Shown in pieces: positions 25,818 to 33,902 of a stretch of DNA of 64,000 nucleotides. The notes below the pieces were generated by a model that saw only the letters and a program-made list of their open reading frames with translations, ran no database searches and had not been told where the DNA came from. This DNA comes from Paraburkholderia fungorum. GTDB taxonomy: Bacteria; Pseudomonadota; Gammaproteobacteria; Burkholderiales; Burkholderiaceae. The translations under genes and the position numbers were made by a program. Location: the NCBI RefSeq assembly GCF_003610895.1, contig NZ_MCAS01000025.1, positions 1 to 64,000 on the forward strand, given 5' to 3'. The first letter of the stretch is position 1, and each line of letters opens with the position of its first letter.

Positions 25818-25884
25818 CCTCCGAGCCTGGCGGGCGGCCAGCGAATGCTGATTCGCGGTACCCGTCGCAACGCTCCTCGAAGAC
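25818..25884 (-). ncRNA. S-adenosylhomocysteine (SAH) riboswitch aptamer
   Basis: Minus-strand RNA reads UCUUCGAGGAGCGUUGCGAC at the 5' side (from about 25882) and GCCAGGCUCGGAGGC at the 3' side (to about 25818). The conserved GAGGAGCG-N-UGC and GCCAGGCUCGG blocks are the defining SAH-riboswitch sequences, with P1 formed by CUUCGAG and CUCGGAG and a variable arm (CGAAU...AUUCG) between. In known cases SAH binding turns on ahcY. The 100 bases between aptamer and start codon contain TTTCTA and TAGAAA flanking a T run next to the ribosome site, a possible expression platform. Confidence 0.9.
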
Positions 25885-25892
25885 GAACGGCG

Positions 25893-25898
25893 ATTGTA
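25893..25898 (-). promoter_or_regulatory. Candidate -10 box of the riboswitch transcript
   Basis: TACAAT on the minus strand, about 10 bases before the aptamer. No good -35 lies at the proper distance. The gap between the glycosyltransferase stop and ahcY (25717-26029) otherwise contains the riboswitch and a weak hairpin (AGCGC, nine bases, GCGCT near 25930-25955). Confidence 0.5.
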
Positions 25899-26029
25899 GC
25901 AAATCAAGATGGCTTCGGGGTGGCACCGGGTTAGCGCTTTTTTGTGGCGCTTTGGTATCGGCCCCGAGTCGCCGTGAGCCGCAGCGGCGTGCCGTGGTCC
26001 GATTGCCGTGCCGTTGCGGCGTCAGGAAT

Positions 26030-26827
26030 CTACGCGGCGCGATTCGGGAGCGACGAGGCGGCGGCCTCGGCCGCAAGGCTTGCCGTGCGCAGCTGCTCGA
26101 TCCCCGCCAGCGCGGTGTCGAGGAACTGCCTCGAAAGCCGGAATGCATCGGCCATGTCGGTAGGATCCGGTGCCCGCAAGCCCAGTGCGATGCGGAAATA
26201 ACGTTCGGCGTGAATGCCCGCGTGGTAATGCATGCGCACGCGCTTCGCGTCGTCCAAACGCCGGTTACCGAAAATCTCGCGCAAGGCCCACGAAAACGCA
26301 CCGTCTTCGCCGCCGATGCGGCGGAACGCGTCGTCCATCGGGAAGCCGCCGAGTGCGGCATACACCGCGCGGCGGATGATCAGGCTACTCGGCACGGTAT
26401 TGCTGAGCGTAGCGGCATGTTTGTCGAAATCGGGGTGATGGATGATGTCGCCTGGAAAATCCGCGTAATCGACGTCGAGCCGCACGGATATTTCCTTCGG
26501 GTTCTGCGTGAGAAATACACACGCGGCGGCTAAGGCGCCAGGCATGTATTCGTCGTCCGCATCGAGGAAGGCAAGCAGACCGTGAGCCGCATGCATGGCT
26601 CCCCAGTTGCGCGCCCGGGCCGGACCGCCGTTGTACGGCATCTGCAGCAGACACACGCGAGGATCAAGCCGACCGTAATGTGCGACGAGCTCTGCGGAAG
26701 CATCCGTCGAGCCGTCGTCCACCACGATGATCTGCGCGGCTTCCGGCTGGATCAGGCAACTTTGGAGCGCACGGGCGAGCGTCGCCGCGCCGTTGTAGCA
26801 GGGAATGATGATCGAGATGGGTGTCAT
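26030..26827 (-). CDS. Family 2 glycosyltransferase
   Basis: 265 residues with a GT-A fold: ISIIIPCYNGAATLARAL at the start, IIVVDDGSTDASAELVAHYG for nucleotide-sugar binding, GPARARNWGAMHAAHGLL, then the metal-binding FLDADDEYMPGAL. GGFPMDDAFRRIGGEDGAFS carries the ED-type catalytic base. No membrane segments are present, so it is a soluble or peripheral enzyme. The sugar and acceptor are not deducible. A frame extends to 27130 but reads through the intergenic region; ATG 26827 is the family start. It is not part of an obvious polysaccharide cluster. Confidence 0.88.
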   Translation of the reverse strand: MTPISIIIPCYNGAATLARALQSCLIQPEAAQIIVVDDGSTDASAELVAHYGRLDPRVCLLQMPYNGGPARARNWGAMHAAHGLLAFLDADDEYMPGALAAACVFLTQNPKEISVRLDVDYADFPGDIIHHPDFDKHAATLSNTVPSSLIIRRAVYAALGGFPMDDAFRRIGGEDGAFSWALREIFGNRRLDDAKRVRMHYHAGIHAERYFRIALGLRAPDPTDMADAFRLSRQFLDTALAGIEQLRTASLAAEAAASSLPNRAA

Positions 26828-27100
26828 GAACTGAAACGGGCGCGGCTGGCCGAGCGGTAGAGAACCGTTAATAGTAGCCCGCTCCCGGCGGAGTCCATCC
26901 TGGAAAAGCAGGGTGGGCACGTTTGCCTGGCCGCATCCACTCACACGCCCCTCACGATCACCGTCAATGCGCTCAGATCCCTTCGGCGCGTGAATCTTGT
27001 CGAAGGCAGCGGCCACGACTGGCGCCGATCTGAAGTGCGTCAAGTGCGCCATGAGGTGGTGTCCGCAGCATAAATATAATGACTTACAATCACTCAGATC

Positions 27101-27115
27101 ATTCCAAATTGGAAT
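27101..27115. promoter_or_regulatory. Perfect palindrome, likely LysR-type operator
   Basis: ATTCCAAATTGGAAT is a perfect 15-base palindrome and includes the T-N11-A signature of LysR-type sites. It lies 16 bases before the lysR start codon and just past a TATAAT at 27075-27080, so it probably mediates autoregulation. The rest of the 304-base divergent gap (26828-27131) shows no gene. Confidence 0.65.
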
Positions 27116-27131
27116 TCTGGAGCCTGACATC

Positions 27132-28130
27132 GTGGAACTACGTGCGTTGCGGTATTTCGTCGAAGTAGTCCGTCAACAGAGCTTCACCGTCGCCGCCGAG
27201 CAGATGTTCGTCACGCAGCCAACCATCAGCAAGATGGTCAAGTCGCTGGAAGACGAAATCGGCTCGCCGCTGCTGCTGCGCGACGGGCGCCAGATGGTGC
27301 TGACGGACGCCGGCCGGATCGTCTACCAGCGCGGTCAGGACGTCCTGGCGGCGCACGCGCAGTTGCAAGCCGAGCTGAACGATCTCGACACGCTCGGCCG
27401 CGGCGAACTGACCATCGGCATTCCGCCGATGGGCGGCTCGCTGTTCACCCCGGCCATCGCCGCGTTCCGCCAGCGCTACCCGAAAATCGAACTGAAGCTG
27501 TTCGAGCAGGGGTCGCGTGCGATCGAAACCGCGCTGATCCATGGCGAGCTGGAATTAGGGGGCGTGCTGCAACCGGTCAACCCGGACAACATCGAGGTGC
27601 TGCCCATGACACGGCAGTTGCTGTGGCTGGTCGCGCGCACCGGCTCGTCCTGGGACGATCTGCACGAGGTGCCGCTCGCTGCGCTCGCCAATGAGCCGTT
27701 CGTGTTCTACGGCGAGAGCCTCGCGCTCAACGACGTCGTATTGAATGCGTGCCGCGCCGCCGGTTTTACGCCGACTATCGTCGGACGCAGTGGGCATTGG
27801 GATTTCATGGCCGCACTGGTGCTGGCCGGCGTCGGCATCGCGCTGCTGCCGGCGCCGTACTGCCGGCGGCTCGACGCAGCGCAGTTCACCTGCCGGCCGG
27901 TCGTGGAACCGGAGATTCCGTGGGAGATGGCAATCGGCTGGCGCCGCAATGGCTATCTGTCGCATGCGGCGCGCGCGTGGCTGGAAGTGGCGCGTGAGAC
28001 GCTGCCGGGTCAGGCCGGAGACGATTTCATGCTGGGTCCGGGTATCGGCATGACCGGCATCACGGCGCCGGTTCAAACGCAGCCGCCGCAAACTCCACCG
28101 TCCCAAACGCAAGCGCGGCAGGCCAAATGA
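27132..28130 (+). CDS. LysR-family transcriptional regulator
   Basis: 332 residues. Starting at GTG 27132, VELRALRYFVEVVRQQSFTV leads into the HTH AAEQMFVTQPTISKMVKSLE and LLLRDGRQMVLTDAG, the standard LysR N-terminus. The effector domain starts at ELTIGIPPMGGSLFTPAIAA and ends near 300; a Gln/Pro-rich tail follows. TGGAG lies 10 bases upstream of the GTG. A longer frame to 26997 passes through the palindrome and promoter and is rejected. The regulon is unknown; the divergent glycosyltransferase is a positional candidate. Confidence 0.9.
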   Translation: MELRALRYFVEVVRQQSFTVAAEQMFVTQPTISKMVKSLEDEIGSPLLLRDGRQMVLTDAGRIVYQRGQDVLAAHAQLQAELNDLDTLGRGELTIGIPPMGGSLFTPAIAAFRQRYPKIELKLFEQGSRAIETALIHGELELGGVLQPVNPDNIEVLPMTRQLLWLVARTGSSWDDLHEVPLAALANEPFVFYGESLALNDVVLNACRAAGFTPTIVGRSGHWDFMAALVLAGVGIALLPAPYCRRLDAAQFTCRPVVEPEIPWEMAIGWRRNGYLSHAARAWLEVARETLPGQAGDDFMLGPGIGMTGITAPVQTQPPQTPPSQTQARQAK

Positions 28131-28133
28131 CGA

Positions 28134-28163
28134 CATGCCGCCCTGCAGAAACCGGGCGGCATG
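28134..28163 (+). terminator. Hairpin after the lysR gene
   Basis: CATGCCGCCC (28134-28143) and GGGCGGCATG (28154-28163) make a perfect 10-bp stem with a 10-base loop right after the lysR stop, followed by CTTC rather than a full T tract. It lies in the convergent gap with the DUF937-OmpA gene. Confidence 0.6.
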
Positions 28164-28168
28164 CTTCG

Positions 28169-28220
28169 GGGCTCATCTCAAGGGCTCATCTCAAGGGCTT
28201 ACCTCAACGGCTTACCTTGA
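28169..28220 (+). repeat. Four-unit 13-bp tandem repeat
   Basis: GGGCTCATCTCAA twice, then GGGCTTACCTCAA and CGGCTTACCTTGA, in exact 13-base register. It fills most of the convergent gap between lysR and the OmpA-type gene and is not part of either coding region. Confidence 0.85.
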
Positions 28221-28262
28221 GCATTCAATCAGCGATCATTGAACGCTCACCGAGCGCGGTCA

Positions 28263-29999
28263 TTACTGCTGCGCGACAAACTCGATGCGGCGATTGGCAA
28301 AGCGGCCGCTCGCCGTGTCGTTGCTCGCAACCGGACGCGCGTCGCCGTAACCTTGCGCGACGAGCAAATCCGCCGGCACGCCCGTCTTCACGAGATACGC
28401 GCGAACCGCTTCGGCGCGTTTCTTCGACAGTTGCAAATTGGCCTGCGCGCCGCCGACGTTGTCCGAATAGCCGGCCACTTCGAGCCTGGCCGTCTTGCCG
28501 TTACGTGCGCAGGCATTCAGCACTTGCGCCGACTGGTTCAGGTCTTCAATCGCCGAGGCCGGCACGCGGGCACTGGCGCTCGCGAAGTTGATCACCTGCA
28601 GGTTCAGCACTTTGACGACGTCTGCCGCCGCGCACGAACCGTCCGGCGCGAGCAGGTTCTTGATCGCACCACGGAAGTTCTCGGTTGCGTTGGCGACGGC
28701 CTGTTCGACGTTGAATGAACCGATCTGATACGACCCGCCGAAGAGCGACTTCAGCTTGTCGAGCCAGCCGAGCTTCGCATTTGCCGCGCTGCCGCTCAGT
28801 TCGATGTGCGCACCGTCCACTTTCACTTCCGCACCCGGCAATGCCATCAGCGGCAGCAGGCCGTCCAGATGCGCGAGCCAGTCGGCGGTTTTGGTGTCCT
28901 GATCGACCGTGACGTTCGCGACGAAATGATCTGCGCCGAAGCGCTTTGTCAGGGCGTCGAGAAGCTGGGTCTTTTCGGCTTCGCTGCCGACCGTCGCCGT
29001 GAGCGTCGGTTTGCCGGCGGCGTCGACCGTGAAGCTGAGCTGGCTGTCCTTGGTCGCTGCGGGCGCGGCAGCGGCTTGCTGCGTCTCGCTGGCAGCGGAT
29101 GCCGAAGCCGCGACATCGCTGGCTGCGGGCGTTGCAGCCGCCGCAGCCGAAGCCTCGACCGTTGCGGACGCGGGTTGCATGGCGGCGGCGGCTTGCGCGC
29201 TGCTGCGCTCGCTGCTTTGCTCACCTCGTTGTTCATTATGGCAACCGCGCAGGAACAGGAACGCCAGCACCGCGGCGATTGCCGCGAGCAGCCACCACAG
29301 CCCCTTATGCGAGCGGCGCTCTTCGCGCACCACCGCGTCGGCCGGCACCCGGATGCTCGACAGCGTCTCGGCCACCGGCTTGGCGGCAGGCGTCGGATGG
29401 TCGATATGCGCCGAGACCGCTTTCAGTTGCGACAGAATATTGCCGGTGAACGCACCGAGTCCGCTCAGGCCAAGACCGGTCATCAGACGGTCATTCAGGT
29501 ACGGCGCAATCGCCGGCAGTTGGTGACCCAGCAAAGTCGGCAGTTGGCCGACATTGCCCTGACCTTCGAGAAAATGCCGTTTCAGCAGACCCAGCAGCGT
29601 GGCGCCGACGATACCCGTCATGGCGTGCGTCGCATGCGCCGGCACGCCGGTTTGGGCTGCGACTTCGTCACTCAGCGTATCGACGCGGCGATCGAGCACG
29701 CGCTCGAGCAAGTGACGCCCTGCGCCTTCCAGCTGACTCACACCGGTGGTGCTGCCGATCAGTTGCGGCAACTGCTCGGCGATGTGCCCATTCACCTCAG
29801 GCGAGAGGATTGCCGTGAACAGCGAACGCGCGCCGTCGAGCGTCGCGCCCTTCTGCATCAGGCCGGCGACTAGCGCAGGGCCGGTTGTTGCAAGCACTTT
29901 CTGGGTAGCGTCCGGCGGCAGCCCAAAGCGGGCCGCCAGCTGTCGCACGACACCGTCCGTCAACGCGGACTGAATCAGCTGAATCACATTGATACTCAT
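28263..29999 (-). CDS. DUF937 / OmpA-domain envelope protein
   Basis: 578 residues in three parts. Residues 1-150 are a DUF937 region (MSINVIQLIQSALTDGVVRQ, LPPDATQKVLATTGPALVAG). One membrane helix follows near 235-252 (GLWWLLAAIAAVLAFLFLRG), then an Ala/Ser-rich linker and a BON-like segment (LTATVGSEAEKTQLLDALTK). The C-terminus is an OmpA peptidoglycan-binding domain: INFASASARVPASAIEDLNQ, LEVAGYSDNVGGAQANLQLS and RFANRRIEFVAQQ. The layout suggests a cytoplasmic DUF937 domain with a periplasmic cell-wall anchor. AAGGAAGCG precedes the ATG at 29999. The role is unknown. Confidence 0.82.
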   Translation of the reverse strand: MSINVIQLIQSALTDGVVRQLAARFGLPPDATQKVLATTGPALVAGLMQKGATLDGARSLFTAILSPEVNGHIAEQLPQLIGSTTGVSQLEGAGRHLLERVLDRRVDTLSDEVAAQTGVPAHATHAMTGIVGATLLGLLKRHFLEGQGNVGQLPTLLGHQLPAIAPYLNDRLMTGLGLSGLGAFTGNILSQLKAVSAHIDHPTPAAKPVAETLSSIRVPADAVVREERRSHKGLWWLLAAIAAVLAFLFLRGCHNEQRGEQSSERSSAQAAAAMQPASATVEASAAAAATPAASDVAASASAASETQQAAAAPAATKDSQLSFTVDAAGKPTLTATVGSEAEKTQLLDALTKRFGADHFVANVTVDQDTKTADWLAHLDGLLPLMALPGAEVKVDGAHIELSGSAANAKLGWLDKLKSLFGGSYQIGSFNVEQAVANATENFRGAIKNLLAPDGSCAAADVVKVLNLQVINFASASARVPASAIEDLNQSAQVLNACARNGKTARLEVAGYSDNVGGAQANLQLSKKRAEAVRAYLVKTGVPADLLVAQGYGDARPVASNDTASGRFANRRIEFVAQQ

Positions 30000-30057
30000 C
30001 GCTTCGCTTCCTTGAGTTCCCGAACGCGCCACCTGACGCGCTCTTTTTCGCGGCGCG

Positions 30058-30063
30058 ATTATA
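30058..30063 (-). promoter_or_regulatory. Candidate -10 box for the DUF937-OmpA gene
   Basis: A perfect TATAAT on the minus strand, 58 bases before the start codon, with TTTATG about 16-17 bases upstream as a weak -35. The gap 30000-30171 is AT-rich compared with its surroundings. Confidence 0.5.
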
Positions 30064-30171
30064 GGTTTGGGGAAATCTCATAAACGAAGTGACACAATTT
30101 ATGACGAATTAACCGACGTTCACCTAAATATTCTTATATTTGCGAGCCAGATTAGGATGATTGATGCGCAA

Positions 30172-31821
30172 TCAGGCGGTCACGCTGGCGACGCCCGTCG
30201 ACGCCGTCGCGAGCGCCGCCTGCCCTTCGCGCCGGCTCGCCGCGATCAATTCGGCCGCGCGCTCGCCGATCATCACCGTCGGCGAATTCGTGTTGCCGCC
30301 AATCAGCGTCGGCATCACGGACGCATCGACGATCCGCAGCCCCGTCACGCCGCGCACCCGCAGTTGCGGATCGACCACCGATTGCGCATCGCCGCCCATC
30401 CGGCAGGTTGCCACCGGGTGATAGATCGTGTCGGCATGTTCGGCGATGGTCTGACGCAACGACTGCTCGGTCTGACCGGAATGCGTGTACAGCTCCTTGC
30501 CGCCGTGCAATGCCAGTGAAGGCGCGTCGAGAATGCGCCGCGCCATTTGCGCGCCCTCCACCAGCAGGTCGAGATCGCGTGAGTCGCTGAAAAATCGCGG
30601 ATCGATCACGGGCGCGGTGCGCGCGTCGGCGCTCGCGAGCGTCACGGTGCCGCGGCTATGCGGCCGCAACACGCACACATGCAGCGAATAGCCGTGGCCC
30701 CAGTGCATATGGCGGTTGTGGTCGTCCACAATCGCCGCGCAGAAATGCAGTTGCAGGTCCGGGCGCGCCAGCGTCGGCCGGCTCTTCAGAAAACCTCCCG
30801 CTTCGGCGACGTTGCTCGACAGCATGCCCGTGCCGTGGCGCATGAAGGTCACGAATTGCGGCAGCATCCGCGCGATGCCGCGAATCGAAAAGCCGGTCGG
30901 CTCGATCGACGACACCCGTTTGTTGATCGTGAAATCGACGTGGTCGATCAGGTTCTGGCCGACCTCGGGCGCATCGTGCAGCACGGCGATGCCGAGCGAC
31001 TGCAGATGCGCCGCCGGTCCGATCCCCGAGCACATCAGCAGTTGCGGCGAATTGAACGCCCCCGCCGCCAGCACCACCTCGGCGCGCGCCTCCAGCGTTT
31101 CGGTACGGCCGCCGCGCACGATCTCGACGCCGCTCGCGCGCTTGCCGTCGAAGGTGACGCGCAGCACCGTCGCATCGGCGATGGTATGGAGATTGGGGCG
31201 TTCGCGATCGTAAATATAGGCGCGCGCGACGCTGCAGCGCCGCCCGTCGCGCTGCGTGACCTGGTAGAAGCCGACGCCCTCCTGGTCCGCGCCGTTGAAG
31301 TCGCTATTTGGTTTGTAACCGGCGTCGATCGCGGCCTGCACGAAGCGCTTCGAAAACGGATTGCGATAGCGCAGATCGGACACCGTCAGCGGACCGTCGG
31401 CGCCGTGCCACGCATCGGCGCCGCGCTCGTTGCCCTCGGCTCGGCGGAAGTACGGCAGCACCTCGGCCCACGACCAGCCTTCGCAACCGAGTTGTGCCCA
31501 TTCGTCGTAATCGAGCGGATGGCCGCGCGTGTAGATCATCGCGTTGATCGCGCTCGACCCGCCGAAGCCCCGCCCGCGCGGCTGATAGCCCTGGCGGCCG
31601 GCGAGCCCCGGCTGCGGCGTCGTCAGATAGCCGTAATTGGTCTTGAGTTTGTGCGGCACGACGGCCGCCACGCCCACCGGCATATTCACGAACAGATTGC
31701 GGTCCGTATGCGGGCCGGCCTCGATCAGGGCGATCGTGGCGTCCGGGCAGCTATCCGCCAGACGGCTCGCGAGCGAGCAGCCGCCCGAGCCCGCACCGAC
31801 GATGATGTAGTCGTATTGCAT
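30172..31821 (-). CDS. GMC-family FAD oxidoreductase (choline/alcohol dehydrogenase type)
   Basis: 549 residues. The ADP-binding fold is at the start (YDYIIVGAGSGGCSLASRLA). GMC signature 1 is in YQPRGRGFGGSSAINAMIYT with RGHPLDYDEWAQLG. Signature 2 is VLAAGAFNSPQLLMCSGIGP. The C-terminus has YHPVATCRMGG, with the catalytic His, and VDASVMPTLIGGNTNSPTVM. Known relatives oxidise choline or primary alcohols (BetA, AlkJ). A GGAGG ribosome site precedes ATG 31821; the longer frame to 31869 is less likely. It is divergent from an acyl-CoA dehydrogenase and an aldehyde dehydrogenase, favouring an alcohol-oxidation role over choline. Confidence 0.9.
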   Translation of the reverse strand: MQYDYIIVGAGSGGCSLASRLADSCPDATIALIEAGPHTDRNLFVNMPVGVAAVVPHKLKTNYGYLTTPQPGLAGRQGYQPRGRGFGGSSAINAMIYTRGHPLDYDEWAQLGCEGWSWAEVLPYFRRAEGNERGADAWHGADGPLTVSDLRYRNPFSKRFVQAAIDAGYKPNSDFNGADQEGVGFYQVTQRDGRRCSVARAYIYDRERPNLHTIADATVLRVTFDGKRASGVEIVRGGRTETLEARAEVVLAAGAFNSPQLLMCSGIGPAAHLQSLGIAVLHDAPEVGQNLIDHVDFTINKRVSSIEPTGFSIRGIARMLPQFVTFMRHGTGMLSSNVAEAGGFLKSRPTLARPDLQLHFCAAIVDDHNRHMHWGHGYSLHVCVLRPHSRGTVTLASADARTAPVIDPRFFSDSRDLDLLVEGAQMARRILDAPSLALHGGKELYTHSGQTEQSLRQTIAEHADTIYHPVATCRMGGDAQSVVDPQLRVRGVTGLRIVDASVMPTLIGGNTNSPTVMIGERAAELIAASRREGQAALATASTGVASVTA

Positions 31822-32128
31822 CGCGCCTCCTATTGGGGCCGCGTTGCTGGCGGACCCTGTCTCGTGCACACTTGTCTACGTGTGTTTCCCCGGCATTGTA
31901 GGGAGCGTTCGGGCGCGACGGCGAGTTGATGTCAGAGCGATCCCTCTAAACGAAAGACCGGCCGCGACCCTATGATGAAAGACGCGCATGCGCCCGTCCG
32001 GCTGCTGCGCACGGCATTCAAACACGGCGCCGGGCGCGCCGTCCTCCGAGCGTGCGGCACGACACGCCACGATAAAACAGCACGCCGCCGAAACGCGACG
32101 GCGCGCATCCGGTGAACGGAGACAGCAG
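31822..32128. other. Divergent intergenic region, no gene seen
   Basis: This 307-base gap separates the GMC oxidoreductase and AidB-like starts. It must carry both promoters. I see TTGATG near 31926 and CTATGATG near 31969 on the plus strand, but not at promoter spacing, and no convincing palindrome. Confidence 0.5.
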
Positions 32129-33814
32129 ATGGAACGGCACAGCTTCGGCCACACCCATGACGTGACAAATCAGGTGCCGCCGCTCGCGGACTACAACCTG
32201 TTTTCAAGCGACCTGGCGTTGTCCGCTGCCCTCGAACGCGAAGGGGCCGCGTGGCATCGCGAGGCGTTGCAGCGGCACGGCGCGGCCCTCACCACGCCCG
32301 GGACACTGGCGCTTGCAGAACTGGCCAACCGTCACACGCCCGAACTTTTCACGCACGACCCGCGCGGCGAACGCATCGACGCGCTGGAGTTTCATCCTTC
32401 GTGGCATACGCTGCTGTCGTTGTTGCGCCGTGAGGGCCTGCACGCGTTGCCGTTTTCGGATCCTCAACGCGGTGCCATGGTTGCGCGTTGCGCCGGCTAC
32501 TTCCTGCACGCGCAACTCGAATCCGGTTCCCTCTGCCCGCTGACCATGACGTTCGCGAGCATCCCGGTACTGCAACGCGAACCGGCGTTGTTCGACACGC
32601 TGCGCGACAAGCTCTACACCCGCGAGCACGATCCCCGCGACGTACCGCTCGCGCAAAAAAACTCGGCGATGATCGGCATGGGGATGACCGAAAAACAAGG
32701 TGGCTCGGATGTGCGCAGCAACCAGAGCCGCGCCTATGCCACCCGCGGCAGCGGCCGTGGCGCCGAATATCGCCTGGTCGGCCACAAATGGTTTTTCTCC
32801 GCGCCCCAATGCGACGCGCATCTGGTACTCGCTCGCACCGACGACCACGAAGGCCTCTCCTGTTTCTTTGTGCCGCGCTTCGCGCCGGACGGCAGCAAGA
32901 ACGCCGTACAGATCCAGCGTCTGAAGGACAAGCTCGGTAACCGTTCGAATGCCAGCAGCGAGGTCGAATTCTTCGACGCGTTCGGCATCATGATCGGCGA
33001 CGAAGGCCGCGGCGTGCCCACCATCATCGAAATGGCGAACTACACGCGGCTCGATTGCGTGATCGGCAGCGCGGCCTTGATGCGCGCGGCGCTGGTGCAG
33101 GCGGTCCACCATGCACGGCATCGCAGCGCCTTCGGCCGCCATCTGGCCGACCAGCCGCTGATGCGCAATGTGCTTGCCGACCTGGCCCTGGAATCGGAAG
33201 CCGCGACGGTGCTGTTCATGCGGCTCGCGCGTGCGTTCGAAGCGTCGGCGGAGGCGTCGTCGGCCGCGCCCGCCGAACGTGCATGGCGCCGCATCGTCAC
33301 GCCGGCCGCGAAGTACTGGGTCTGCAAGCGCGCGCTGGAATTCACCGGCGAGGCGATGGAAGTGTGGGGCGGCAACGGTTACGTCGAAACCGGTCCGATG
33401 GCGCGGTTCTATCGCGAGGCGCCCGTGAATTCGATCTGGGAAGGCTCGGGCAACGTGATGTGCCTCGACGTGCTGCGCGCCATGGAGCGCGAGCCCGACG
33501 CGGCGCAGGCCCTGTTCGCGGCATGGCAGGCCGATGCGCAAGGGCACCCGGCTTTGAGCGCCGCACTGGGCAAGCTCGCCGCCACCCTCAACGGCCCCGC
33601 CGAACATCGCGAAGCCGCCGCGCGACGGATCGCGCAACAGATCGTGCTGATCGCGCAGGCCACCTTGCTGCTGAAACACGCACCACCAGAGGTCGCCGAG
33701 GCCTTCATCGCGACACGTCTCGGCGACGGCTGCGGCGAGAGCGGCCGCGTGTACGGCACGTTACCGGTCACGTTCGACCACGCCGCAATCGTCGAAAGGG
33801 CATTTCCCGCCTGA
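32129..33814 (+). CDS. AidB-like acyl-CoA dehydrogenase
   Basis: 561 residues, close to the 541 of E. coli AidB and longer than ordinary acyl-CoA dehydrogenases. It begins with HTHDVTNQVPPLADYNLFSS, an AidB-type N-terminus, and contains MIGMGMTEKQGGSDVRSNQS, HKWFFSAPQCDAHLVLART, NRSNASSEVEFFDAFGIMIG and the FAD-domain NSIWEGSGNVMCLDVLRAM. The C-terminal domain that binds DNA in E. coli AidB is present in length but cannot be confirmed by eye. AidB proteins have been linked to alkylation protection; others act in lipid or branched-chain metabolism. GGAG lies upstream of the chosen ATG. Confidence 0.85.
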   Translation: MERHSFGHTHDVTNQVPPLADYNLFSSDLALSAALEREGAAWHREALQRHGAALTTPGTLALAELANRHTPELFTHDPRGERIDALEFHPSWHTLLSLLRREGLHALPFSDPQRGAMVARCAGYFLHAQLESGSLCPLTMTFASIPVLQREPALFDTLRDKLYTREHDPRDVPLAQKNSAMIGMGMTEKQGGSDVRSNQSRAYATRGSGRGAEYRLVGHKWFFSAPQCDAHLVLARTDDHEGLSCFFVPRFAPDGSKNAVQIQRLKDKLGNRSNASSEVEFFDAFGIMIGDEGRGVPTIIEMANYTRLDCVIGSAALMRAALVQAVHHARHRSAFGRHLADQPLMRNVLADLALESEAATVLFMRLARAFEASAEASSAAPAERAWRRIVTPAAKYWVCKRALEFTGEAMEVWGGNGYVETGPMARFYREAPVNSIWEGSGNVMCLDVLRAMEREPDAAQALFAAWQADAQGHPALSAALGKLAATLNGPAEHREAAARRIAQQIVLIAQATLLLKHAPPEVAEAFIATRLGDGCGESGRVYGTLPVTFDHAAIVERAFPA

Positions 33815-33902
33815 AACGAGGCGGGTGGCTAGAAAACACACCAACAACACACCAATAAGCGCGGCTCAACGCGCACCGCAATCCATCAGGGAGTGGACAT
33901 TC

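Noticed and set aside
26940..27131. LysR N-terminal extension from 26997
   Set aside because: It would translate the operator palindrome and promoter; the family N-terminus begins at VELRALRYF.
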